64,000 nt of DNA from Umbilicaria muhlenbergii. Lineage: Eukaryota > Ascomycota > Lecanoromycetes > Umbilicariales > Umbilicariaceae. Below, piece by piece: positions 34,640-45,840 of the stretch. How positions within the stretch are numbered: position 1 is the first letter of the stretch; the number at the start of each line of letters is the position of its first letter. A program made the translations under genes and the position numbers. The notes below the pieces were generated by a model, which saw only the letters and a list, made by a program, of their open reading frames with translations, was not told the DNA's origin and made no database searches. The stretch covers positions 6,408,312 through 6,472,311 of the forward strand of contig KK106981.1 of the NCBI GenBank assembly GCA_000611775.1, given 5' to 3'.

Positions 34640-36000
34640 TATCTCCCTTCATGTTTTCAAACATCTCATAATAATGTCAGTCTGGAATTCTTCCTCTGTC
34701 ATGAAAGGTTCAGTTCAGAACAGCGTGAATGAGAAATGAAGTAATGATAGCCTTCAAGGTTGTCACACTCTTCCTCTGTTAATGAGTCAGTTGATGACAA
34801 CAACACTTCAAGGGGCTTAAAGATGTATTTACTTTTTCAAGTATTGTGAGCTCTTCAGCTTCAACACTTGTTACAGCTTGAAAATCTTTTACATACTTGC
34901 TTTGCTGCATGAGTTAATTGTTCACTGCAGAAGTGTTTCACCTGATTGTGCTGTCTCATAATTCAGGAATCTCTTTGCTTTTGTCAAGCTTGCATCACAT
35001 CATGATTAAACTCTGAGTGACAGTTGTCTGCCCTGTGCTTTTCAAGTGAAGGACTTCAGTGCACACTTCATGACTTGCTTTTCTTGATGTGAAATATACA
35101 ATGATAATGTGCTTAAACTCTGTTCATGGTGAAGTCATTTTCAGTGACGCACTATATGTGAGGAAAGGAGGATTGAACAGTCATCACTGCAGATTTCTAA
35201 ATATCTTTATATGCTCAGAAGTTAACATAACATCAGGGGACCCTGTAAGCTGCAGGTTACACAAGCTACAGGTTTTCATCCTTAATATTGCTCAAGTCAT
35301 CAGAATTATTAACTTCAGTCTCTTGAGTATCTGTACAACTTCTCAACAAAATTTCCGTTTTCCCTTCCACCTCACTCACAATAACATTCCACTGGTGTAA
35401 AAATTGCTGTAATTTTTTAAGACAGATTATATGATCTTTTAAAGTCCTTTTATAATCAGTAATACCTTAAATATGCTTTGACTGTTAGATCAACATACTG
35501 TGTTATCATCATTAATCTGAAAGTGTTTCTTAGCTGAGCTCTGTAGGATGTGACAGATTGATGAAAACTTACTTAAGTTTCAACTGCTGAACATGAAGAT
35601 GCAGATCACACAGGGATGAATTTATGTCACATGAAATCTCATTTAAGAGTGATGCAGCTTTGAGCATCTTAAAGTTTAAGTTAAAGTCTGAGGTCTTCTC
35701 TGCTGTTGACAACATGTCATATTTGAAAAAGATGAAGTAATAATTCTCCTGATTAACTTCCTGCTCCTTTGTCATGAAAGACTGATTCAGCTGCTGCTCA
35801 AAGTTAAACTTTCAACTGAGCTCACTGATTGCATGATCATCTGTGATGCTCATATTACCTAGAAAGTTTCTTCAGGTTTCATCATCAAGAAAGTTCATAC
35901 TGCCTTTATTGCTTATGCACATGAAAAAAGTGCGGCAGCTGTGCTTCTTATATGAGATGTGTGTAAACTTCATGATAATCCTCTCCTTATTGCTCAATAA
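34640..36000 (-). pseudogene. Unrecognised coding relic, minus strand
   Basis: The minus strand is open for 68 codons at 35775-35569 (MTKEQEVNQENYYFIFFKYD...) and gives further coding-like peptides upstream to about 35980 and downstream (LQQFLHQWNVIVSEVEGKTE around 35405-35345). Predicted helices are Gln/Glu/Lys-rich. Interruptions are mostly TGA at aromatic positions. No domain is recognised. The plus-strand frame 35089-35400 overlaps it and is probably a shadow. Confidence 0.35.
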
Positions 36001-37479
36001 TCAGTAACACTATTCTAGTCTGTAACTGCAAGATGACAAAATTAATGTTACAAACAAGTATGATCACCTGCAGCAGGCACAGTCTCACAAGCGCAAATGA
36101 GAGATTGATTTAATCATTTTAAATACAGCAGCTGTCAGCAGCATCAAGTAATGATCAGTTAACACTTGTTGAAGTCAACCTTGCAGACACAGAATCACAA
36201 AGACATCACTCAAGAAAAGACTGATCTGAATTAAAAAGATCAGTCAATGAATGCTTTAAACTTCATTGTTACATTATAGCTTTTAAGCTGTCATCTGCAG
36301 TTACATGGTTAAAGTGATCTGAAGACTGAGTCAGAGTCTCTTGTTTTAAATGTGCACATGTAGCAGCTGCTTTACTTCAGAGTAGTTCATGTAAATCTGG
36401 CAGCACAGGGGTATCTCATTGTTATTAAAAGTTCATCATGTCAAGTTTGTGACATGTCTGTGAGTTAAGCTCAACACTGTGCACGCTACCTGCTTACAAC
36501 ATTATATTGACATCATGAATTAGCCTGAGTATTCATGATCCCCGCAAATCAATGCTGAGGATGAGAGATGATTATTAACTGACAAATCATGATCTGATTT
36601 CAATGCTGCCTCATGAAGAGGTCAAAGGATTTTAATCCTTGTGAAATAATGACTGATGTGCAGCACTCTAGAATCACAAACATAAAGAGATTAATTAAAT
36701 CAGAGGGATTGCTATTAATCCTTATTTTAATCAAGATGATCACTTGTTAACTATGATTATCATGCATACCTTACAGTAAGGTAGGTAAGGTACGTGATGT
36801 TTACAATGCAGATGCTGTACATAAGATTTAATCAACAGCTGAAGCTGTCTTTCATTGCTGCTGTGATTCAAGTGACTGACTCAGCTTCCTGAGCTTTAAG
36901 CTCACTCAGTGTTTAATAATTAGAACAGATCTGCTTTTAGGTATCACTCAGTATTTAAGAATTAAAGCAGATTCAGTCATAAACTCATTCATTGTGTGAA
37001 AGTTAAAATAAATGTGTTTTAAGTTCATGTATCATTAAAGAACTAGAGCTGATCTGCTTCAAGTTCACTCAGCATTCAAAGATTAATACTGAAACATTTA
37101 AACTAGTCTCACAGACTTCTTTAACTCACTATGTTGTGTAATTGACCTGCAAAAACCTCATGCAGGTATTAAGTCTGAGTTCACTCAGCTTTCACAGCAG
37201 TCAGAGTGCTTATCAGTGTTAAAATAATCCTGCGTGTATTCTCTGACTCATATTAATTTCAGTAACACACTCTGATGTGTATCCTCTGACTCACACTGAT
37301 CTTGATGACACTACAATCAAGTCCTCTTATTCCCTGACAAAAAGTGATTGACATCATTCAAGGCTTCTTTATCAGTACAATGAACAATAAATGTACAGCT
37401 TCACAGAGCTGCAGATGACAGACTTTAATTTAAAAATGACATGAGGAGCAGCTCATACTGAAACTCAAGCAGAACATTA
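36001..37479. other. Unassigned AT-rich stretch
   Basis: Short coding-like snippets occur on both strands, but no family is recognisable and no frame is long. 36775-36800 has GGTAGGTAAGGTACG next to a CTTACAGTAAG near-palindrome. Confidence 0.4.
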
Positions 37480-38200
37480 AGTTAAGAGAAACATGAATTA
37501 CACTTACTCAGAGATACAACAAAAAGATGTCAGTATCTCATCATCACACAGCTGATGCACTTGAGTTCAAATGAAGAGCTCTTAAACAATAAAGACTGTT
37601 TCACACTCAGCTGCTTAAAAATGAAAACTCAGACCTGATGATGAGAGATACATCTGTTGCACTCAAAGTAAATCAAGAACTGATGTTCAATTCTGTAAGA
37701 AACAATTTATCATTGATAGCATCTTCAGCTGACTTCATCACATCAAGATAACTGTGCATACTGACTTAAGTTTCAATGAAGGCCCCTCAGAAGATAATAT
37801 CAATGACAATGTATTAAATCTATCATTAATGAAGTTGAATTCAGTTACAAACTCTGCCTGTAGTTATGTGAGTTGATTTCAGAGGAAATCACTCTCTGAG
37901 ATAAGTCATTGACTCACACCTTTGAATGAGAGACTGAGAGGACTTGACTGTCACTATGACACAGTGAGATAACTCTGAGAATGTTGACAGTTATGAAATC
38001 AATTGCTTGAGCTTTCTGAAGCCTTTGTTGTCATTGAAGCAGACAGCTTTGTGTGCAGCTGCTGAATATACTGCTGAGTGTGATATGAAAACTGTGAAGT
38101 GTTACACTGAGACAGCATATCCTCTGTTGTGGCCCTCATCTATAATGCAACACAAATCAGTCAATACTTAGTTTGATAGAATCAAATCATTCAGCTGCAT
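37480..38200 (+). pseudogene. Unrecognised coding relic, plus strand
   Basis: One frame stays coherent over about 230 codons, interrupted mostly by TGA. Snippets include HIKITVHTDLSFNEGPSEDN (about 37740-37800) and LTPLNERLRGLDCHYDTVR (about 37915-37970). It is unlike any family I know. It may belong with the coiled-coil frames at 38870-39590. Confidence 0.35.
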
Positions 38201-38869
38201 ACACTGCTAAATTGAAAAAGTCATGCAGTTCATCAAAACTTCTTGTTCAAAACATCTTTCTCAATCATAACCTTAATAGTGAGCTCTTCAGAACCAGCAG
38301 CATTGATACTGACTGTCATATTGAGCAGGTTGCACACGCTGAGAATTATTAAAAATAATGAAGCATGTTGTAAACCCTACAAGAGTAAGTGTGCATGCAT
38401 AAAAACACAAAGTGCATTGAGCTGCTGAAGTGTTGCTCCTGTTTTGGCGCAGGAATCAGAGCAGTGTTCAGCTCATAAACTTCAAGCAAAGTTACCTTGT
38501 TTCATCAAACAGTATAAGAGCGCTCCCTTCACTGCAGTTGAAAGACACAGTTGCAGTCACTTATACAAATCACATCTTCACAACAGAGCATAACCTTACA
38601 TCATGACTTTCACTTCAGAGGCTATGATTGAGTTTTCATCATGAAACTCTTGAACACTGAAGGTGAATCAGCAGTACAGAGTGTCAGAAGTAATAAACAA
38701 TGAGCAGACTTTATCTTAAACAGTAAGATAATTCACTGCAGTGAAATTTCTTAAGTTGATTGTGTGAAGCAGCAGTCAAACTGTCAAGCTTGTATGACAC
38801 ACTTTAACTGAGAGTTCATCAGGGAATTCTATCAGCGTGAAGAGACAATCAGACAGTAGATTGCAGACA

Positions 38870-39590
38870 TGAGTGAAGCTTTACAGCAAGCTGTTATCAT
38901 CAATCAGAATGACAGGGACATCACAAGACAGACATAAGCTCATCTCAAAGAGTTTCAAGCAGCATATCAAGCCTCAGAGGGCATAAAAGCCAGATTTAAA
39001 AATGAGCTGCATCATGAATGATGAGAACATCAGTTCTGTCAAGAGGTTCTTCATCAAGAATGCACTCAACACCTTGAAGCAGATAAGCAGCTCAATCATG
39101 TGTGAAATTCTTATGAGTCATTGAGCGTTATCCTGAAGAGTATAAAGGGTCAAGAGCCTGATGTAGATGCCTCTGAAGCTCACATCATCATGATGATGAA
39201 TCTGATCACAGAGAATCAGGACTTGACTCAGCAGCTGAATGAAATCAAGGCTTACATTGAGACGCTTGAGCAGCAGGGTCAAGTTGCCAACTGTGAAACT
39301 CAACAGCTTAAGCAGTGATTGAAAGAGAAGACAGTAAAGAAAGATCAAGAGGTGACTCAGCATGAGGATGTAATCTCCTCTCTAAAATACCAGTTGCAGG
39401 CTCAAAGATTCAGGATTCAAGTTAAGCTGAAGACTCAACCTGATTCAGCATCAGAGAGTAAGCAACACAAATGTAAGCCTCAGACAATAAAATGTGAAAA
39501 CACAGCACTTCAACTCAGCACTGAAGCTGATGACTCTACAAATCACATGATCATCTGTGAATTTGCACAAGCACAGAAGGATCACTGAGG
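38870..39590 (+). pseudogene. Coiled-coil protein relic, unrecognised family
   Basis: Between 39121 and 39588 the frame has a single interruption (TGA at 39316-39318, in a QLKQ-[W]-LKEK context). It encodes Gln/Glu/Leu-rich heptads (ENQDLTQQLNEIKAYIETLEQQGQ, then HEDVISSLKYQLQAQRFRIQ), a strong coiled-coil pattern. Upstream the same style continues from about 38870 (DMSEALQQAVIINQNDRDIT). No other domain is visible. It could be a host structural protein or the N-terminal part of a gag. The minus-strand frame 39363-39118 is its shadow. Confidence 0.45.
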
Positions 39591-39640
39591 GATGAACTTT
39601 ATAATTTATTTGATTTACTCAGTAGAAGTACACCTTGTTG

Positions 39641-41500
39641 CTCACTGTCACTTTTCATGCATACATATTGTTTCCGCACTGCTATAATTACATGAGAAAT
39701 TTCAAAGAAGTAATACTTTGGCACTGTTGTCTCTCTGATGAAGACTGATAATCAGTAATCTGAAACACCTGCTTGATTAGAAACATTATCATCATAAGAT
39801 AACAAGAGCATTGTACCTCACTGTTCTACTTGAAGAACACTGTTCATGACTTTTAAACTCAGTCTGACATCTTCATCTTCCTGTGCTATGACATATTCAA
39901 ATATACAGTTGATTGTAACCCTGGTGAAGCACTTTCAAGCGCTTGAATATCAGGCGCAGTGTTCATCACTGAATGAGAAACTGACAATATTGCTCATCTC
40001 TTTAAACAGCTCAGCTGACTTGCATTGATGAGAACATTGCATCTAGTAACTGATCAGTGCTCTGAGACAGTGAATGTATATAAGTATTCAATCCTACCAG
40101 TTCTGTCATTGATGACGGTCATTCAGTCACTTCAATGAAACTGTAGACGTGACTGACATCATATGTCATACAGCAATTAGAATATCAGCTTCACTTTTTA
40201 ATATTAATTAAGCTCTTCTGAAAAGTTCCTGCTGCTTCTTTCATCACTGTTCTTTCTCTGCTCTTGTTAAAGATTTGTGCTTTTTCCTTCTCATTGTTAT
40301 TGATGCTGAAGGATAATGATGTAAGGTCAAGAACTTGCAGATCATATAATTATAATACTCATTATTTTAAGTAATGAGACCTGTTTGAGCTTGATGAAAC
40401 TTGTTTCAACCTTAACTCATGAAGCATTCTTTATCACGCGGGTTAAGCTGATGTTATATGTTGATCATTCTTTTTTTAGAAAGTGAACTTAAGTATAAAA
40501 AGAATGTGATTTTCTCTTTCTCATCATCACTTGTCACAAACAGTGAGATGAATTTCACACAGATATATGAGCTTGTTGTTGACAGTTTATTTTTGTTCAT
40601 GTTTCTGTTGTGAATTGCTTTCTACCTCACACATCAGTTCTACAGACTTATGATCACTTTTGTTGTCAAGCACTTAGTTCTTTTAATAATTAATCATCAT
40701 TGACATCTGATGATCTCAGTCATCAGATGACAGGCGCTCCTCACTCTGCTTTATTGATTCAGCACTGCAATTTGCAATATTACTGAAGTTCAAACACTGC
40801 CTCAGGCTAATTCTCAGGCTGAAATTCTTTCAGTGCTACACTTCATTCCTCTTTTATTTGCTAATCAGTTAAGTTTTGCTGCTGATATGCTTGATCTTTC
40901 ACTATGAACATATCTTTGTCTACATAGCTCACTTGAATGCATGACTTTCTTGCAGGAACTGCTGCATGTTGTACTTTATATTTGAAACAACAGTCTTATG
41001 TTAAAGGACTCTTTGCAACTCTATGAGCTGCTAATACAAGACTTATCTTCCTCATAATATCTACTGAAGCTGAATCATTCCTCAGCAGGCAACTGTTTCA
41101 ATAGATTTACTCACTCTGCTGTCATTTTTTCACTCACATTTATATGAACTCTTTGTCAAATCACACTTACTCTTGACCGGTCTTGCTGTGTATGTCACAT
41201 GATGGCATTTAGCTTTGAAGATATTTTTCTCATGATTTTATGTTTTAGCAGCTGTGATCTTGTTTTGTTTTAATACCTTGCTTCAGTATCTATGCATCAG
41301 TTTTCACAATTTTGCATGAGGTCAACAGTGGCTGGCAGTGAAGCTGCATCATATTAATGACACAGTGCAGATCTCAATAAGGGTATCACAGCTTTAACAT
41401 GTAAGAGCAGAGCAGTATGTTTATATCTGAATGCTCAGAATGAGCTTCTGATCAACACTACAGAGTCATCCTTTCATGATCAGTTGATGAGATAATGATT
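39641..41500. other. Unassigned AT-rich stretch
   Basis: No recognised family. The 60-codon plus-strand frame 39846-40028 (MTFKLSLTSSSSCAMTYSNI...) is short and unsupported. TGG is a little commoner at 41210-41340 than in the repeats. Confidence 0.4.
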
Positions 41501-41517
41501 GACACAGTAAAGATGCA

Positions 41518-41860
41518 ATGATATTAATACTATTGAAGTTGAAAGCAGAATTCACTGAAAAGCTTCTGCATCATGTTGACAGCCTCAAGCTTTTTGTGTT
41601 GTTGAATGAGTCATATAAAACTATGATTGATGACCTTTATAATTATGAAAGTGTAATGATGTTCATCACTGACATTGAGATTACAGCTCAGATGCTGTAT
41701 ATCAAGAAACTTCTCAAAGCCTTTCAAGAGTGAAGAGTTTACATGAAGAAGATATCATTGATCTGACAGCTGAATAAAGAGAGTAAGGTTGTTGAAATCT
41801 CTTCATCAAAGATCAAGCTTACTGTAGTAGATGATCAAGATTGAGTTGAGTCATGAATGA
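41518..41860 (+). pseudogene. Unrecognised helical coding relic
   Basis: The open frame 41518-41733 (MILILLKLKAEFTEKLLHHV...) continues past TGA for about 40 codons with Lys/Glu-rich sequence. It shows amphipathic helices but no identifiable domain. Confidence 0.3.
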
Positions 41861-43480
41861 ATCAGCTTTTATGAAAGGACAAGGAGTCTTATGTAAGTTT
41901 CATTCAATCATTTCATACTTTCACAATGTTTATTTGAGAAGATATTACATGTTCACCTTTATGTTCTTCAGGAATTCAATCAAGCAACCTTTAATTACAG
42001 AGACAAGAAGCATTATGAAGAACATCAGTGAATACACAAGCTGTATGAAAAAGCTGATCTGAAGAAACTCTTTGAAAAAGAGCTGAAGAAGCAAGAAGAG
42101 TGTCTTCTCATTATAAGTAAATTATATCTGTCATTGTTTGATAACTTATATTGAGCTGACACTCTGGCTTCAGCGTCAGTTAAAGATCATATGCGGGATG
42201 AAATACAGCATATTGTGCAGAGATATCTGAATAAGGATTTGACACTTGTGCATTTGTCTTTTCAGCCCTCTGAGTCTTCCAGCTTCTGGTCTACATGCAA
42301 AGCTGAAATTAAGTTTTTCAGTGTTGTTTGACTCTCTAAGCCTCCGTGAGTGACACATACAAAGTGAGAATGTGTTATAGAACTTAGATAACAAATTATT
42401 CAAAGATGTAGAATTTATATTTTCTGACTTTCACTACAATGTGCGTTCTTAACATTTTCATTGAATTCTTCATGAACCACCTAATGCTGCTTTTTAAGGC
42501 TCATTACAACTGAGAACATCACATTTATGCAATGATGCCTGCAGTGACTGTTGAATCTACTCATTGTATGTTATTTTAAACTTTTCCTGATTAATTCTTG
42601 AATCTTGAAGAGGGGGGCATGTAGGCAGGTGAAGCTCTTCACAAGAAAAAGCAGCTTCATTAAAATCACAAGTTCTTCAATTGCTTCATGATTAAACATC
42701 TATTCATGACTCAACTGTTGAATTATGAATTAACTAGTCAAGTTACAAAAAGACTGCATTGATTTGTGAGTCTTTCAAACTTGTGAAATAACTACAACAG
42801 CAACATTAACCTGCTGTCTTTAAAACACAGCGCAAACAAGCAGTACATGATCAAAATACCTCAGGTAACAAAGTGCTGTCAAGATCTAAGCAGTCAGTCA
42901 GCTAGAGCAGCCTCTCAGGTATGTTACTGAGCTGAAGATTTAACTGACTGACTACTATGAGATGTTTTACATGATAAACATCTCATGAGGGATGCCTGAT
43001 GAGCCAGTCACAGTCAGGGTGTCAGAAGTAGATACAGAGAGAGTGATAACAGTGAGGTGAAGATGTCTTTAAGCATGTTAATCAATCAAGACGTTTCAAA
43101 TGGCTAAAAAACATGACTGAAAAAAAAAGCTCAAAGATTTGAGGTGGTGTGATGACATCAGCTGCTCAAGAAAGTCTAAGTTTTCAATTATGAAGATGTG
43201 ATGATGACTTATTTAAATTAAACATGTTAGTAGTCTGGCTAGACTGAAAGAAACATGCAGGGATTTGAGATTTGATGACATCATCACTGATGATGTTCTA
43301 TTATATTAAAGTACAAGAATGATTAACTGACAGCTGTTAATCTTTACTCAGAGTACAATAAACTACTACAAGCGCCTGACATCCTCACAATGATAACTGC
43401 TAATAAAGCTGTTACAGTTTTGAAAAGGTGATGTTCACTGTTAAAATCCTCAAGTTTTTTCTCAGTCTTCTTTTCATGTA
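41861..43480. other. Unassigned stretch with a polypurine-like tract
   Basis: No gene was recognised. GAAGAGGGGGGCA at 42608-42620 is followed by TGTAGGCAGGTGAAG, which looks like the polypurine tract/LTR junction of a gypsy element, but no matching second LTR or pol sequence was found nearby. Confidence 0.35.
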
Positions 43481-43689
43481 ATTGATACTTTTCAGTGACA
43501 GATCATCCTTCTTCTCAGTCATTGCAGACTCAACATCATCTATCAGTGACTTTCATCCTTTCAGAAGATTTATGAGCATACATTTAAATGCTGTGCATCT
43601 TTTCTGCTCTTCACTTGCTGATGTTCTGTGCTCAGAAGTTATTGTCTGCTCACTGCAGTATATTTTTATCTTTTATTATCTTTCACACA

Positions 43690-44247
43690 ATGATGTCATT
43701 GAGGCAACACTCTTTGCTCATCTCTTTGACAGTCACATTTCTTTTTTTCCTAAGTCATCATCAGCAGACTAAGCGCAAAGATCATGTTGATTTGACACAA
43801 GATATGATGAGAGTCATCAAACAAACTGCAGAAGACTTCATCAACAATAAGCCTCACAACTCAGAGTTTGAGAAGATGAGACGCCATGTGCAGTATATCA
43901 CAAAATGAGAACACATCAAAGACAAGCATGCATTCAACTTAAATGTGAAGTCACTGATTATCTTGTCTGCTCTTGTAGAGGATGTCACATGTTCACATTT
44001 TTTATTTATTTAATTATCATCAACACAAAACAACACAATGCCTCTTGTTACTCTTCAGAAGTGAAGCATTCCTGGATTTAAAAGCATTGTTATTAGCATC
44101 AGCAAGAAGACTGCTCAATATGTAAGTCATTTAATTCATAATATATGAATTATCCTTCACTTCAGATTATCAATTCAGATTGCATATGCTGAAGAGCTCA
44201 ACTTACCCTTTCAATACTGAAAAGCCCTTATCTCACAGGGTGCTGAT
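43690..44247 (+). pseudogene. Alpha-1,3-mannosyltransferase (MNN1/PF11051 type), N-terminal part
   Basis: The start ATG at 43690 opens a frame with a short hydrophobic segment (SLLISLTVTFLFFLS, residues about 8-22) followed by a basic stretch. That is the type II signal anchor expected of a Golgi glycosyltransferase. Then come a charged stem and the catalytic-domain start: PGFKSIVISISKKTAQYVSH (about 44080-44130) and RLSIQIAYAEELNLPF (about 44170-44215). The family pattern is a cytosine-rich LPIQIAYAGDxDLP-type motif that begins the nucleotide-sugar domain. The gene is cut at 44247 by the LTR element 44248-52019; the rest is at 52020-52930. TGA replaces likely Trp codons, for example after YITK at 43909. 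The protein would add alpha-linked mannose to glycans in the Golgi. It is a host gene, broken by mutation and by the insertion. Confidence 0.75.
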
Positions 44248-44475
44248 TGTAAGACTATAGCATCTCTTACTAGAAAGAGAAGTATAGTCAAGGTTCATGA
44301 CAGCATGAGATATAAATGTATAAAGGTTATATGATCTTAACTATATAAAACTAATAATTAAGGAATGAAGGTGAGATTGAGCAGTGCAGAGTTTTCATGT
44401 GATTCATTAACATTATCAAGCTGCTTGTAGAGCGCATGCCTTATGTGAGTCTCAGATTGTCATTAACTCATGATA
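44248..44475 (-). repeat. Family-4 LTR (3' LTR), 228 bp
   Basis: From TGTAAGACTATAGC to CATTAACTCATGATA on the plus strand; homologous over its whole length to 51792-52019. ATATAAATGTATAAAGG inside it is TATA-like. Confidence 0.85.
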
Positions 44476-44476
44476 A

Positions 44477-44492
44477 TTACCTCCCCTTTATG
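44477..44492 (-). other. Polypurine tract of family 4
   Basis: On the minus strand the sequence CATAAAGGGGAGGTAAT directly precedes the 3' LTR at 44475, as expected for the plus-strand primer of this element. Confidence 0.7.
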
Positions 44493-45734
44493 CAGCAGCC
44501 CTTCAGCGCAGAAAGGTGAATGACTGATAAAAGGCTCAGTTAACAGTTGAATTAATGATGCAGCATCAGCACTGATTAAGTGAGATGAAAGTGAAGTGAG
44601 CTTATCACATGACAGTGAAAATCCTGAGAAGTGAAGAGACAGCAGTGAAGTCATAACAGTGTAAGCATGACAATGCTATGATAACATAATTAAGGTGTCA
44701 GGTGATGATATCACAATAAGAGCTTTAAAATATAAATACTGTCAACTCCTCAGCCTTCTGTCATCAACTCTTGTCAGAGCAGTGACTCATCACTGCAACA
44801 TTATTAATGCACCCTCAAAATGCATCATTTTTATCATCACAACATCAGTCATTATGCCTGTAAGTCAGAGAAACTGACTCTGCACATGCACTTTTAATGT
44901 GAGTCATCATATAACACTCACTCATTGTCAAGTGTTTCATTGAATCATGTGCATGACTGATTGAATCCTTTTGCCTCTGATGTAGTCATCATTTCACAGA
45001 TGACATAATTCAGGTGTGTGACACCTGTTTAAATGTCAAGTGCACATACTGCATAAACTTATATAAAGCTTGTTTTCTGATAAGTTTAACCTGCTCATCT
45101 GTTGTACATCACTGATGATTTAAAGTCCCTGCATGCTTCATCTGCAAGATTAACACCTTGATACACTTAATTAATAAAGTTAATGTTGACACTTCTTCAC
45201 CTGCTCTCCTGACTGCTCTCAAGGCGTGTTAAAAGTGTTATAATAAGAAGATTACAGTGCATTTCTGTGTTGTTGACTGTCATCAGAAGCTGTTTAAATT
45301 AAAGTCTGCTGTTGAAGTTAATCTCCTGCTGCTCAAGCAGCTTAAATGCAGCAACAACATGCTCAAAGATATCTTGAATATCATGTGATATTCAATTTAA
45401 TCCCCTTCTCTTCACCTCTGACATGATGATTATGATCAGTTAACATGCATCTTATTTTAAAAGCATTTGCCTGTCATTATTAATGATGATGATAACAATG
45501 ATGATGAGGATTTCTCTTCATTCAAGGAGTTGAAGAGGTCAGAGGAATCAAAGAAGAGTGAAGAAGATGAGAAGAAAAATGAGAATGATGATGATGAATA
45601 AATTATTTTTTGCTGATGTTTTGCTGATTTTATATAATAATTCCTTTTTCCTGCTTTAATCTGCTGTTGTGATGATAATAATATTATGATTCTCATGTGC
45701 TTTCCTGATGATTCATCTTTTTTAATGAACTTGT

Positions 45735-45840
45735 CACTCTTGACTCTTGCTGTAGATCACTTATAAGATCTTAATAAAATCTGTAAAACTTCTTAAGAAA
45801 AATCAGGAAAGAGTGTTCTTATGATGTTAATTAAATCTTT
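45735..45840. repeat. Second copy of the small repeat found at 10114-10242
   Basis: GACTCTTGCTGTAGATCACT and the following 80 bp match the insert of chromovirus copy B with about 85% identity by eye. Here it lies just past the chromodomain of family 4. No flanking direct repeat is clear. Confidence 0.55.

Noticed and set aside
43482-43772. Alternative 96-codon plus-strand frame overlapping the mannosyltransferase start
   Set aside because: It lacks any similarity to the family, while the overlapping frame from 43690 gives the signal anchor and joins the recognised domain.
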